Assembly (NCBI RefSeq): GCF_007004645.1
Contig: NZ_ML660019.1
Location: 1,260,437-1,324,436 of the forward strand
Source: Aliiroseovarius halocynthiae
GTDB taxonomy: Bacteria; Pseudomonadota; Alphaproteobacteria; Rhodobacterales; Rhodobacteraceae
DNA: 64,000 nucleotides
Direction of reading: 5' to 3'
This document shows positions 29,136 through 39,149 of this stretch, in pieces. The notes beneath the pieces are model-generated. The model did not search any database. It was not told where the DNA came from and saw only the letters and a list, made by a program, of their open reading frames with translations. The stretch's first letter is position 1. Every line of letters begins with the position of its first letter. The position numbers and the translations under genes were made by a program.

Positions 29136-32100
29136 ATGCCAAAGCATCAGAACGCACGCTGGACGAAGAAACTGTTCGAGCAGTATTTGAATACGTTCTT
29201 CCGTGAGACCCATGTCGACATTCTGCAACATTTCATCGCGTCGGATGCGATCCCCGCGGCCATCGTAAGCGGTTCCAACGATCCATATTCTTGGTTCGCT
29301 TACCGCTTCCCGGCGACTGGCATCACACTTTTCGCTCAGATCGAAGATCTGTCGCTGACGGGGTATCATCAGTACGGTGAAGCCCTTTTCCTGCAACACC
29401 CAAATACGCGACAGCCCGAACAGCTGACCGATATCGACGTATTGCTGGTTCTGATTGCCGATGAACTGGCCGCAGTTGCCAGCAGCCACGAAGATCCGCA
29501 AAAGGCAGCCACTGATCTGCTAGCGAAGATGCGCAACAGCGTCGCGAAATCGGGGTTCTTCGCGCAAGAACGGCAGATGCAACCTGATCGGCCCTCGGCT
29601 TCCGGGGATTTCGTCGCGGCCGAGCAGGGCATGGTTTTGGGGCACCCGTTTCACGTCACATCAAAGGCGAGTAACGGGTTTTCTCAGGAGGATCTTGAAC
29701 ACTACAGCCCCGAGCTTGGCACATCATTTCAGCTGCACTATTTCGCGATCATTCCCGATTTGATCGAGACCGCATCCAGTGGCGTTGATGTGGAACAGCT
29801 GATTGATCCCATTGCAACGCAGCAGGCCAAAGAGCTATTATCGGATCAATTCGCACAAAACTTTCAACTGCTTCCCTGCCATCCTTGGCAAGCCAACTAC
29901 CTGCTTTCCAAGGCCGCCGTTCAGACAGAACTCGCCAAGGGGAACCTCGTTCATCTCGGCGCCATCGGCGAAGTTGTGTGGCCGACCTCGTCCGTGCGAA
30001 CCGTCTGGATGCCCGGTTGCCAGCAGTTTCTAAAGCTTTCTCTGGACGTTCAGATCACAAACTTCATTCGCAACAACCCCAAAGACCAAAGACAGCGAGC
30101 AATTGACGTCAGTAAGGTGATCAATCGGTTGGATCTGGGGGAACTGAACAGCTCGATCGAGCTGCTGTGCGAACACGTTGCGCAGTCCGTCAAGCTGCCT
30201 GAGCTGGATGCATCATTTGGCATTCTGTATCGCGCAGGCCTAAGCCCGGAAGATCAGAACAACACCCGCATTCTGGGCAGTTTGGTAGAGGAATGCTTGG
30301 ACACAGGGGAATTGCCGCTGCTCGACTTTGTCAAAGAAGCGGCCCGCCAGGCCAACCAACCGATTGACGAGAATTTTATGGTGCGGTGGTGGTATCGCTA
30401 CGCGTCAGCGGCGCTTGTCCCGACGCTGAACCTGTTTGCAGACTTCGGCATCAGTCTTGAGGCCCATCTTCAGAACAGCCTAATGCAGTTCCATGACGGA
30501 TTTGCGGCAAAGCTGATCGTGCGCGATATGGAAGGCGCCAGCATGGTGCAGTGCGACGCGCTGAGCCAGTTCAGCAGCGACATCACGCCGGACAGTCCCG
30601 CGTGGTACTCCGCAGATGATTGCTGGTTCCGCTTCCAATACTATGTCGTTGTAAACCATATCTCACATGTCATCGCCGCCGTCGCACGCCACAGCCCCGC
30701 GACTGAACGTGCGCTGTGGCGTGCGACACGGAATGCCATCGCTGACGCGCCTCTTTCCTCCGCAGGACGTGCCTATGCCGAGAAACTGTTCGCAACGCCG
30801 ACGCTTCCCGTGAAAGCAAATATGCTAAGCACATTCGATCAGCGCGGTGAGAAACCCAGCTGGATCGCGACGGCCAACCCACTGGCAATTGACCGAAGCA
30901 CATCGCTGACACCGCTTGTAGAAGGCGACGAGCAGGAAGCCTGGACGCGGGCAGAAGATCGGGTGCTCACCCAATTGATCGAGGCACTTCTGTTTGAGGG
31001 AGTGGTGAACTTCACACAATGTGATGACCGCCTTTCAATACAAGCGTCTGACAGAGTGCAATATTTCTGCACTGTTCAAGACGATCTAGGCTTCGACCGT
31101 ATCCGCATTAAGCGCAGAACGCTCCGTCGGGTCGCGAATGGAGAGCTGTCCGTATGTTTCGTCGCGCAGTTTCTGACAGACATCCGCCGGACCCTCATCA
31201 CGGATCCACAGCGCTGGCCGATTTTTGAACGCGAGCTTGCCGAAACCTTGGCAAAGCACAGCCAAAGCCTGGCCAACCCGACACGCCTGCCTCTGAGGGA
31301 CCTAGACTACATCGAACAGGAGGCCAGGGTTTCGAACGGCCACCTGTATCACCCCTGTTTCAAGTCCAGAACGGGCTTCACGCTGGATGACAACACGAAA
31401 TTTGGGCCCGAGCACTCAGAAGGGTTTGCGGTCATTTGGATCGCGGTTAAGGCCGACACGGTCTCCGCGAATTGCAGTGCAACCACCAACATTGAATGCC
31501 TCGCCCACCAGCACTTCTCGAAAACCGAGCAGCACACCATCAAACGGCAATTCAGGGATCTGGACCGTAAAGCTGCCGATTATGTCATCGTGCCTGTTCA
31601 CCCTTGGCAGTGGACGCATTCGGTCGAGATGCTCTATCGGCCCCAGATCATCGCAGGTGACATCATACGGCTTGATGTCGCGGGGCCGACCTATCTGCCA
31701 CAGCAATCGGTCCGTACCCTCTCAAACCTCGACGACATCCGGCTTCCGTCGCTCAAATTGTCGATCAACATGAGCAACACTTCCACGTCTCGTGTCCTAG
31801 CAAAACATACAGTCCTGAACAGTGCACCCATCAGTGACTGGCTGGCGGAAATGCTGCGCGATGATCCTATCATACCCGACACGCAGAAGCCCGTAATCCT
31901 GAAAGAGTTTGCAGGCCTTTCAGTGAATTCGGCCGCAGCGATTTCGGCACAATACGGAAGTTTGGGCTGTATTTGGCGCGAAAGTGTCTATGCGCATCTC
32001 AACGCGGATCAATCTGCGACACCAATGACGGCGCTCACTCAGATTGACACAGACGCCAAACCGCTAATCACACCGTGGATCGAAACACATGGCGCCAAGC

Positions 32101-32711
32101 TGTGGGTGGCGCAGCTGATTTCATGTGCTTACCTGCCCGTGCTGCACATGCTTTGGTACCACGGAGTTGCCCTTGAGGCCCATGCTCAGAACATGGTGTT
32201 GATCCATCGTGACGGATTGCCGGTCAGGGTCGCGCTCAAGGATTTTCACGATGGTGTTCGCTATAGCCGGAAATGGCTACGGGCACCGGACGCTATGCCA
32301 GAGTTACAGGATTCTCCGCCCGCACATCAGGCCATCAACCCCAACTCCTATCTTGAAACTGATGACGCTGATGAGCTGCGGGATTTCATGTTCGATGCGT
32401 TGGGTTTTGTAAACCTCGCCGAGCTTGGATGGTTCATTCAGTCCCATTTTGATCTGGAAGAAGCACGGTTCTGGCAGATCATAGCAGATTGCATCCAGAC
32501 CTATCAGGCGGAGCATCCCCAATTGGCCGAGCGGTTTGAGCTTTTTAACGTCTTTGACGACACCCTTCAGGTCGAACAGTTGGCAAGCCGCCGGTTCCTT
32601 CCTGAAATCCGCTTGCGCGTCATGCCGGTCGCCAATCCGTTAATAACCCATCTGCGCCACCAGAACACCAAGCTTAAGGAGGGTCAGGATGACCAAATCG
32701 CTGTCTCTTGA
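29136..32711 (+). CDS. Fused double NIS synthetase (two IucA/IucC domains)
   Basis: 1191 aa, twice the usual NIS synthetase length. The N-terminal domain (about 1-585, SbnE-like) shows GHPFHVTSK (169-177), PCHPWQ (247-252), SSVRT (285-289) and VRDMEG. The C-terminal domain (about 595-1180, SbnF/SbnC-like) shows GHLYHPCFKSRTGF (735-748), VHPWQW (821-826), QSVRT (857-861) and LKDFHDG. Both use ATP to condense a carboxylate with an amine. An AGGAG site precedes ATG 29136. In the first domain the usual HP of the His motif is HV. It overlaps the decarboxylase gene by 23 bases. Assignment of each half to a specific Sbn step is tentative. Confidence 0.88.
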   Translation: MPKHQNARWTKKLFEQYLNTFFRETHVDILQHFIASDAIPAAIVSGSNDPYSWFAYRFPATGITLFAQIEDLSLTGYHQYGEALFLQHPNTRQPEQLTDIDVLLVLIADELAAVASSHEDPQKAATDLLAKMRNSVAKSGFFAQERQMQPDRPSASGDFVAAEQGMVLGHPFHVTSKASNGFSQEDLEHYSPELGTSFQLHYFAIIPDLIETASSGVDVEQLIDPIATQQAKELLSDQFAQNFQLLPCHPWQANYLLSKAAVQTELAKGNLVHLGAIGEVVWPTSSVRTVWMPGCQQFLKLSLDVQITNFIRNNPKDQRQRAIDVSKVINRLDLGELNSSIELLCEHVAQSVKLPELDASFGILYRAGLSPEDQNNTRILGSLVEECLDTGELPLLDFVKEAARQANQPIDENFMVRWWYRYASAALVPTLNLFADFGISLEAHLQNSLMQFHDGFAAKLIVRDMEGASMVQCDALSQFSSDITPDSPAWYSADDCWFRFQYYVVVNHISHVIAAVARHSPATERALWRATRNAIADAPLSSAGRAYAEKLFATPTLPVKANMLSTFDQRGEKPSWIATANPLAIDRSTSLTPLVEGDEQEAWTRAEDRVLTQLIEALLFEGVVNFTQCDDRLSIQASDRVQYFCTVQDDLGFDRIRIKRRTLRRVANGELSVCFVAQFLTDIRRTLITDPQRWPIFERELAETLAKHSQSLANPTRLPLRDLDYIEQEARVSNGHLYHPCFKSRTGFTLDDNTKFGPEHSEGFAVIWIAVKADTVSANCSATTNIECLAHQHFSKTEQHTIKRQFRDLDRKAADYVIVPVHPWQWTHSVEMLYRPQIIAGDIIRLDVAGPTYLPQQSVRTLSNLDDIRLPSLKLSINMSNTSTSRVLAKHTVLNSAPISDWLAEMLRDDPIIPDTQKPVILKEFAGLSVNSAAAISAQYGSLGCIWRESVYAHLNADQSATPMTALTQIDTDAKPLITPWIETHGAKLWVAQLISCAYLPVLHMLWYHGVALEAHAQNMVLIHRDGLPVRVALKDFHDGVRYSRKWLRAPDAMPELQDSPPAHQAINPNSYLETDDADELRDFMFDALGFVNLAELGWFIQSHFDLEEARFWQIIADCIQTYQAEHPQLAERFELFNVFDDTLQVEQLASRRFLPEIRLRVMPVANPLITHLRHQNTKLKEGQDDQIAVS

Positions 32712-33900
32712 ACCATTGAACCAGCTTCTTTCTGACACCCAGCAGCCAATCTGCGCCTATTACTACGACCTTGATGCTCTAGCCGAGCGCACCAAGCGTA
32801 TCGTCAGTCAACTGCCTAAACAGGTTCGTTTCTACTATGCGATAAAGGCGAACTCGGACTTGCCGGTGCTGTCGACCCTCGCGCCGCACATATTCGGTTT
32901 CGAGGTGGCGTCACTGGGCGAGGTCACAAACGCCCGGGAAGCCGCCGCCGATGCTCCGATTGCATTTGGCGGCCCAAGCAAAACCAATCCCGAGCTTGAA
33001 GGTGCGCTTCTTGCGGGTGTCGAGCTTTACCACATTGAAAGTGCATTTCAGCTTGCCAGGCTGAGTGCACTCGCGGCCACACACGGACGCTCGGTGAATG
33101 TACTCCTTCGGGTGAACCCGCGGTTCGAACTACCTGACGCCACGCTTCAGATGGCTGGAAAACCCACGCAATTTGGAATCGATCAGCTGCAAATCGACGA
33201 CATCCTGGCGTCTCGTGACCAGTTCGAGCATGTGAATATCATCGGTTTCCATTTCCATGCGCTGTCGAACAACTTGAATGCGGCCAGCCATTTGAAGTTG
33301 GTTGAAACCTATCTGCAGACATGCGGCAGCTGGCAGGAAACACACAGGCTCGATATCAAACTGATCAATGTCGGGGGCGGCATAGGTATCGACTATTCTG
33401 CGGCTGACACACATTTCGACTGGGGCGCCTATTGTTCGGGGCTGCAAACTCTTTTGGACAACGCTTTGCCCCAAGGTGTCGAGATTGCGATGGAATGCGG
33501 GCGTTTCGTGACCGCCGACTGCGGGATCTATCTGACAGAAGTCGTCGACATAAAGCAAAATCATGACCAGCATTTCGCGGTCTTACGCGGTGGCACCCAT
33601 CAGTTCCGCTTGCCCGCCTCATGGCAACACAATCATCCGTTCCACGTCGTGAAGCGGGACCAGTGGGACTATCCGTATCCCAGGCCACATATCACGCAAG
33701 ACGCCGTGACTCTGTGCGGAGAGCTTTGCACGCCGAAGGATGTTCTGGCCCGGAATGTCATGATCGGCGAATTGCGGGTTGGGGACCTTGTCGTCTTTGA
33801 TAAGGCTGGGGCCTATGGCTGGCATATTTCGCACCACGATTTCCTAAGCCATCCGCATCCAGATCGCTACTATATGCGCAATGGATGTCTGTTTAGTTAG
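32689..33900 (+). CDS. sbnH: SbnH-like PLP decarboxylase
   Basis: 403 aa of fold-type III (alanine racemase-like) PLP decarboxylases. The PLP lysine is Lys53 in FYYAIKANSD. Other family marks are GFHFHALSNN, NVGGGIGIDY, MECGRFVTADCG, CGELCTPKD and the C-terminal KAGAYGWHISHHDFLSHP. SbnH decarboxylates a citryl-diaminopropionate intermediate to give the diaminoethane part of staphyloferrin B. It overlaps the synthetase stop, so the two are coupled. Confidence 0.9.
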   Translation: MTKSLSLEPLNQLLSDTQQPICAYYYDLDALAERTKRIVSQLPKQVRFYYAIKANSDLPVLSTLAPHIFGFEVASLGEVTNAREAAADAPIAFGGPSKTNPELEGALLAGVELYHIESAFQLARLSALAATHGRSVNVLLRVNPRFELPDATLQMAGKPTQFGIDQLQIDDILASRDQFEHVNIIGFHFHALSNNLNAASHLKLVETYLQTCGSWQETHRLDIKLINVGGGIGIDYSAADTHFDWGAYCSGLQTLLDNALPQGVEIAMECGRFVTADCGIYLTEVVDIKQNHDQHFAVLRGGTHQFRLPASWQHNHPFHVVKRDQWDYPYPRPHITQDAVTLCGELCTPKDVLARNVMIGELRVGDLVVFDKAGAYGWHISHHDFLSHPHPDRYYMRNGCLFS

Positions 33901-33929
33901 CCTTAGATCTAGCACGCAAAGACCATGGA

Positions 33930-33957
33930 AAAGGCGCGACCTTCATGTCGCGCCTTT
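33930..33957. terminator. Bidirectional terminator between sbnH and the MATE gene
   Basis: AAAGGCGCGAC (33930-33940) and GTCGCGCCTTT (33947-33957) form an 11-bp stem with a six-base loop, flanked by A and T tracts. It overlaps the last codons of the convergent exporter gene. Confidence 0.8.
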
Positions 33958-35316
33958 CATCGTTTGCAGGTCTAGCTTGGCGTTCATGTTCCCGCAGACG
34001 CGATGCAGAAGAAGAACCAGCATGACCGCCGTCGCCCCCAAACCAAGTGCCAAGCCCCACCAGATCCCACTGACCCCGTCTATGCGCGACAGCAAAAAGG
34101 CCGCCGGAAGCCCGACCAACCAATAACCAGATACAGTCAGAATGGTGGGCATATATGTGCGGCGCAGCCCCCGCAGCGCACCCATTGCGATGACTTGCAA
34201 GCCGTCGGCAAGCTGGAAAGCTGCCGCGATCGCCAACAGAACCGTCGCCGTCTGTATCACGGCAAAGTTTTCAGCAGAATTTGCCGACACAAATATGCTG
34301 ACCAGCACGTCAGGAAACACCAAAAATACGAAACTGGACAGCACGCTGTAAGCGGCCCCCAAAACCAACCCGGACATCGCGAATGCTCGCACCATCTGGG
34401 GCTGCGAAGCTCCAAAGCTCTGCCCAACCAACGCAGATGTCGCCTGCGCGATTGCAGCCGGGATCCGAAAGGCGACGATCGAGCATTGCAGCGCGATGTG
34501 ATGTGACGCCAGCGCGACCGCTCCCAAGCTGCCAGCCAGCAGCCCTGCTACGGCGAAAAGCCCAGCCTCCATCCCATATGCCACGCCGATCGGCAGGCCC
34601 ATTTGCAGAACATTCCGCACCGCGCAACTGAGCGACTGATATGAGGTTCTAACCCGCCAGATCTGCCAGTTTCTGAAGCGCTCGCGCTTATAGATATCAT
34701 ATAGAAACGTGACCAGCATCAGCAGCGCGACGATCGAGGTCGCTATTCCTACACCCAAGATCCCAAGCTGGGGAACGAACAAGACGCCCTCCATCAGAGC
34801 ATAGCTAAGGGGAAAGTTAAGTAGCGCTCCAAACACACTGACTTTGAATATGGAAATACGATGCCCGACCCCTGTGGACAGCCCCCGAAAGACCCTCAGC
34901 AGCAAGATCGGCAAAACAGACCAGACCGCAACAGACATATAGGCATATGCATCGCGAACCAGCCCATCACCTTGCCCGAATGCAGCCAAAAGCTGTGGAC
35001 TGACCGCGACCACGCACAGCGCCATGCAGAACAAAACGAGTGAAACAAGAACTCCGGCCTGAACGGTTGCGTTTATCTCATCATCCCGCTGCGCACCGTA
35101 GGCGATCGCAACCAAGTTTCCGACGCCCGCGACCAAGCCCATAAAGACGATGGTCATGAAATGAAGCATGCTGGTTCCCAGCCCTGCGCCGGCCAAGGTC
35201 TCAACACCAAGCAAGCTGAACAGAAACGTATCCGTGAATGCCATCGAGATATATGCAAGTTCGGCCATGGCCAAGGGCAGCGTGAATGTGAATGTTCTGT
35301 TGATTTGGGCCTTCAT
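33943..35316 (-). CDS. MATE-family efflux transporter (putative siderophore exporter)
   Basis: 457 aa with about twelve membrane helices. MATE features include TLPLAMAELAYISMAFTDTFLFSLLG at the start and LPIGVAYGMEAGLFAVAGLLAGSLG in the middle. The ATG at 35316 was preferred over one 34 codons upstream because the longer version is not membrane-like. Its place between sbnH and the third synthetase suggests it exports the finished siderophore, replacing the MFS pump SbnD of staphylococci. That role is inferred from context. Confidence 0.85.
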   Translation of the reverse strand: MKAQINRTFTFTLPLAMAELAYISMAFTDTFLFSLLGVETLAGAGLGTSMLHFMTIVFMGLVAGVGNLVAIAYGAQRDDEINATVQAGVLVSLVLFCMALCVVAVSPQLLAAFGQGDGLVRDAYAYMSVAVWSVLPILLLRVFRGLSTGVGHRISIFKVSVFGALLNFPLSYALMEGVLFVPQLGILGVGIATSIVALLMLVTFLYDIYKRERFRNWQIWRVRTSYQSLSCAVRNVLQMGLPIGVAYGMEAGLFAVAGLLAGSLGAVALASHHIALQCSIVAFRIPAAIAQATSALVGQSFGASQPQMVRAFAMSGLVLGAAYSVLSSFVFLVFPDVLVSIFVSANSAENFAVIQTATVLLAIAAAFQLADGLQVIAMGALRGLRRTYMPTILTVSGYWLVGLPAAFLLSRIDGVSGIWWGLALGLGATAVMLVLLLHRVCGNMNAKLDLQTMKGAT

Positions 35317-35542
35317 AGCACTCGGGTCTCTCGGGTCAGTGACGGGGCGCAGACGGTCACAACACAGCCACGCTTTGAACCGGTAACTAGAAAGGCGGGC
35401 AAGATACATCCATCGCAAAGCATTGATACACTTAATTTATTATCGCAAAGGCCGATTGGAACTGCTCTTACTGTTGGCGAATGAAATCAGCTTGCTGTCG
35501 ACGACACGGTTGGCAAAGCAAGTAAAGAATGCAGGCCGAACC

Positions 35543-37369
35543 ATGTCTTTGTCATCCTTCGATACGTCAAAACTGCTGCAAGACGCCCTTACCTCACCTG
35601 CATATGATCAGGTGCAGCGCCGCCTATTTCGCCAATTGATGGAGGCTCTGATCTACGAAGGGTTGGTCCCTGCGGAATGCACCGAGCTGGGCGGCAAAAA
35701 CCGCTACACATTCCACAGCGAAAACTCTGATGGGATGAAGGTTCGTTATGAAATCCAGGGCAAAGTCGCGGTCAGTTTTGATCGGATCCGCTTGGATGAG
35801 GAAACTGTCGCGAAATACACGAACGGAAACACGAAAGCCCCCCTGTCCATCTTGAACTTCATCGACGACATGCAAAGCCAACTCGGCTCGGATCAATTCC
35901 ATACCAATCGTCTTAAACAAGAGCTGGAGCTTACGCTGGTCAATGACAGTGTTGCTCAGTTTCAGCGTTCGGATCAGGTCCGCCTTCTAAGGGGCGAAGA
36001 CTATGACATGATCGAAACGCATCTTGCAGATGGTCATCCCTATCACCCATGCTACAAATCGCGCGTAGGCTTCACTTTCGAAGACAACTTAGCCTATGCG
36101 CCGGAATTCGCACAAACGATCCACCCAGTTCTATTGGCGGCCCACAAAGATATTGCTGAAACCCTGCATTCTCGGAACGTCGAGCCTGAAACCTTCTATG
36201 GTCAGGAACTGCCCGCCTTCGCGACATCTCGTCGGCGCGAACAGGCCCAGCGGTTTGGCCGTCTGGCCACAGACTACCTGTTCGTGCCCGTGCACCCATG
36301 GCAATGGGACAACGTCATCGCGCGGTATTACGCTGGCTATTTCAACACTGGCAGCCTGCTATATCTTGGCGTTCTTGAAGACGGATATCTTGCGCAGCAG
36401 TCCATACGCACTTTGGTAAATCGCAGCAATCCCGAGCATTGCTATCTCAAGTGTGCGATGAGTATTCAGAACACGTCCTCGTCGCGTATTCTGTCGCCGC
36501 ATACCGTCAAAAACGCTCCGATCGTCAGCGACTGGTTGATGCAGCTATATCGGAATGATCCCTACCTGGCAGAGCAGCTGGGACTTATTCTGCTGCCCGA
36601 AATTGTTGGTACGACCGTTCACCTGAATGGCACCGATGGGTCGGATGTGAAATATGGTGCCCTATCATGCATCTGGCGAGAAAGCTTAATACCGCATCTG
36701 AAAGAGTGCGAAACCGCCTTTCCCTTCAGCGCCATCACCAGCATCGACGGCGACGGGCGTCCAATCATTGATGATTGGATAAGTGATCATTCAGTTGAAA
36801 CCTGGGTTACAGCCTTTCTGGAGGTTACGATCCGGCCGATCATTCACCTGCTGTACAGCCATGGCGTCGGCGTCGAGGCGCATAGTCAGAACTCTATCTT
36901 AGTCTGCGAAAACGGTATGCCCGCAAGACTTGCCTTGAAAGACTTTCATGATGGCATCCGCTATGTCCCGTCGCTCCAGAAGGACGCGGATAGCCGTCCG
37001 AAAATTCACCATGTCCCGTCATATCACCAGAACATCAATAGGAATTCCTATATCGAGATTGAGGATTTCGAATATGTAAGGGACTTTGTGCTCGACGCCG
37101 TGTTCTTCATCAACCTGTCGGAAATCGCCCATTTTCTAGAGAAGCACTTTGACTTCCCCGAGCGCTCATTCTGGCAATGCGCTTATGACGTCATCACCGA
37201 CTATCAATCGTCCAACACGGCACTGGCAGACCGGTATCAAGAGCTCGACATGTTCGTCGAAACAGTGGAGGTCGAACAACTGGCCAAACGACGACTATTT
37301 CCCGACGATGGCAGTAGATCCCACCATGTCAAAAACCCGCTTTGGGATGTTCAGGCCCGGTCTCTATAG
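35543..37369 (+). CDS. NIS siderophore synthetase (IucA/IucC, SbnC-like)
   Basis: 608 aa, single domain plus a FhuF-like C-terminal tail. Motifs: GHPYHPCYKSRVGF, VPVHPWQWDN, QSIRTLVN, NTSSSRILSPHT, CIWRESL, ALKDFHDGIRYV. It is clearly paralogous to the C-terminal half of the fused synthetase, more than to the N-terminal half. It supplies a third adenylating domain, as needed for staphyloferrin B (three condensations). An upstream in-frame ATG at 35423 would add 40 unlikely residues. Its 3' end overlaps the convergent regulator by 41 bases. Confidence 0.9.
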   Translation: MSLSSFDTSKLLQDALTSPAYDQVQRRLFRQLMEALIYEGLVPAECTELGGKNRYTFHSENSDGMKVRYEIQGKVAVSFDRIRLDEETVAKYTNGNTKAPLSILNFIDDMQSQLGSDQFHTNRLKQELELTLVNDSVAQFQRSDQVRLLRGEDYDMIETHLADGHPYHPCYKSRVGFTFEDNLAYAPEFAQTIHPVLLAAHKDIAETLHSRNVEPETFYGQELPAFATSRRREQAQRFGRLATDYLFVPVHPWQWDNVIARYYAGYFNTGSLLYLGVLEDGYLAQQSIRTLVNRSNPEHCYLKCAMSIQNTSSSRILSPHTVKNAPIVSDWLMQLYRNDPYLAEQLGLILLPEIVGTTVHLNGTDGSDVKYGALSCIWRESLIPHLKECETAFPFSAITSIDGDGRPIIDDWISDHSVETWVTAFLEVTIRPIIHLLYSHGVGVEAHSQNSILVCENGMPARLALKDFHDGIRYVPSLQKDADSRPKIHHVPSYHQNINRNSYIEIEDFEYVRDFVLDAVFFINLSEIAHFLEKHFDFPERSFWQCAYDVITDYQSSNTALADRYQELDMFVETVEVEQLAKRRLFPDDGSRSHHVKNPLWDVQARSL

Positions 37370-38807
37370 GCTGTGGCCCCACTTCCACCGCACTGCGGTT
37401 TTTCAAGGCACCAATCTCCGACAGAAACCGCCCAAGGTTCTGAAAGTATATTTTAACCGAGGCGTCGATTACTTCGCACAGACAAATTTGCAACATATTT
37501 GTCGGGTAAGTGCGGCTGTAAAAAGCGCCCAGATCACAGATCGGGAAATCCTGCGCGTGAAGAGTTTCAAAATCATCAGGCGACAAATCGAACGGCAACC
37601 GCAGCAATCTGGAGTATCCGCATCTGGCGCCTAGTATTTGAGTCTTCTGCGGAAAGTAGGACGATATGATGTCTTCGAAGATATGATCATTTCGCCGAAT
37701 TTTTGACTGCAGCACCATCCCGTGGTCCTTGTCGTAGCCGCGGCGCAGGAACTCTATTAATAGCTGTTGGTTAAGCGTGGAAACGGAATACGAGCGCTCG
37801 ACAAGCTTGCTGGCGATTTCACCTGCATATTTCCTGCTCGCACACCACCCCACCGAAACTGACGACGCGATGGTACGATTGAACGATCCCAAATAAATCA
37901 CATCTCCTGTTTTGCTGAGCGACGCCAAGGCGGGTGGGCGACTTTCATCTGGTACTAGATCTGCAAACATATCATCTTCGACTATTGTGACCCCGTAGCG
38001 CTCGGCAAGTTCAACAATGCGGGCTCTGTGCACAGCCGGCATTACGAAACCGAGTGGAACTTGAATTGTTGGGCTGAGATAAAGCGCCTTCGCTGATGTG
38101 TTCTGTATCGCCTGCTCAAGATGTCGAAAATCAATGCCATGTTGAAAATCCGTTTCAATGGTATGCACTTTCAAGCCAAGCCGACGCGCTGCTTCCAGCA
38201 CGCTGTGATTGGTGGGATGCTCAACAAGAATGGCATCGTCGGCATCGCATAACACATCCAGCACTGCCTCCAGCGCCGTGTCGTCACCTTGGGTCACCAC
38301 AATGTCGGCTGCACGACTATTCACGCGCCGATCAAACATGATTCCAACCAACCTACGCCGCAGCTCAGTCAGTCCTGCAGCGGGCGCTTTGATATTAAAG
38401 CTCTGCGGATCACTTGTTCCCAAACTGCGCAGGCATTTTTGGATGAACGGGCTGGCATCAAGGCTTCGACCAAGAAAGGCGCGGTTAAATGCCGCCATGT
38501 CTGTCGTCTGAGACAGAAATATCAACTTCGCGGTTCTGCTAAGACAATCGGTTTTGTCGCACTCCGTATCTACATCCACAGGTGAGAATTCGGAAAAGTA
38601 GAAACGCTTCTTTCCGTTAGAATATATCAGCCCTTGCCGACGCAGTTCCCGCATCGCTCTCTGAACCGATGAGATGCTTAAGTTGAATTCGGAAGAAATT
38701 TGACGAATGCTTGGAACTTCAGAATGTGGTGAAACCCGCCCCGATGTAAGCTGCGTTTCATACCAGCGAATGATTCTTTCGTACTTAAACTCTGCCTCAA
38801 GATACAT
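37329..38807 (-). CDS. MocR-type (GntR-aminotransferase) regulator
   Basis: 492 aa. The N-terminal winged helix (VPSIRQISSEFNLSISSVQRAM, about residues 31-52) is followed by a class I/II aminotransferase-like domain (about 100-480). In active MocR proteins the PLP lysine sits in a GSFSK motif; here the position reads GSFNRTI, with Arg311. The upstream PLP aspartate region VTIVEDDMFADL is present. The start at 38807 has GGGGACC ahead. Convergent overlap with the third synthetase suggests control of this locus, not proven. Confidence 0.85.
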   Translation of the reverse strand: MYLEAEFKYERIIRWYETQLTSGRVSPHSEVPSIRQISSEFNLSISSVQRAMRELRRQGLIYSNGKKRFYFSEFSPVDVDTECDKTDCLSRTAKLIFLSQTTDMAAFNRAFLGRSLDASPFIQKCLRSLGTSDPQSFNIKAPAAGLTELRRRLVGIMFDRRVNSRAADIVVTQGDDTALEAVLDVLCDADDAILVEHPTNHSVLEAARRLGLKVHTIETDFQHGIDFRHLEQAIQNTSAKALYLSPTIQVPLGFVMPAVHRARIVELAERYGVTIVEDDMFADLVPDESRPPALASLSKTGDVIYLGSFNRTIASSVSVGWCASRKYAGEIASKLVERSYSVSTLNQQLLIEFLRRGYDKDHGMVLQSKIRRNDHIFEDIISSYFPQKTQILGARCGYSRLLRLPFDLSPDDFETLHAQDFPICDLGAFYSRTYPTNMLQICLCEVIDASVKIYFQNLGRFLSEIGALKNRSAVEVGPQPIETGPEHPKAGF

Positions 38808-39149
38808 TTTGGTCCCCACCAGTAGCAGCCAAAGGCCCTTCATTCGAGCCGAGTTGAAAGAATGGCTTGCTAGCACCTGATGCGGGCTACCCTTTAGGTT
38901 GATTCCATCATTCGTCAAACACCCTTTGAATGGCAACCCAATTTTCTGGTGTGGGCTGATTTAAGCAGGAAACTGCGGCTTCTTCAGTGCCTCGTCAGTA
39001 CTTTTATCCGAGGTCATTTCGATCCAAGCAGACACAGTATTCCTTTCTGAAATTCAACATAGTCCGGCTGAGTATCACTGAATGTCTGCTTCAACTCACG
39101 ATCAAACGGCCTTCTCTTCCGCAGCGAAAGTCTGCTTTCCGCCGATTCT
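38808..39149. other. Intergenic region before the IS1182-type element
   Basis: Contains the upstream region of the MocR gene and then sequence with no recognised gene. A reverse frame around 39014-39223 seems to be read-through of the element edge. No regulator site recognised. Confidence 0.4.
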
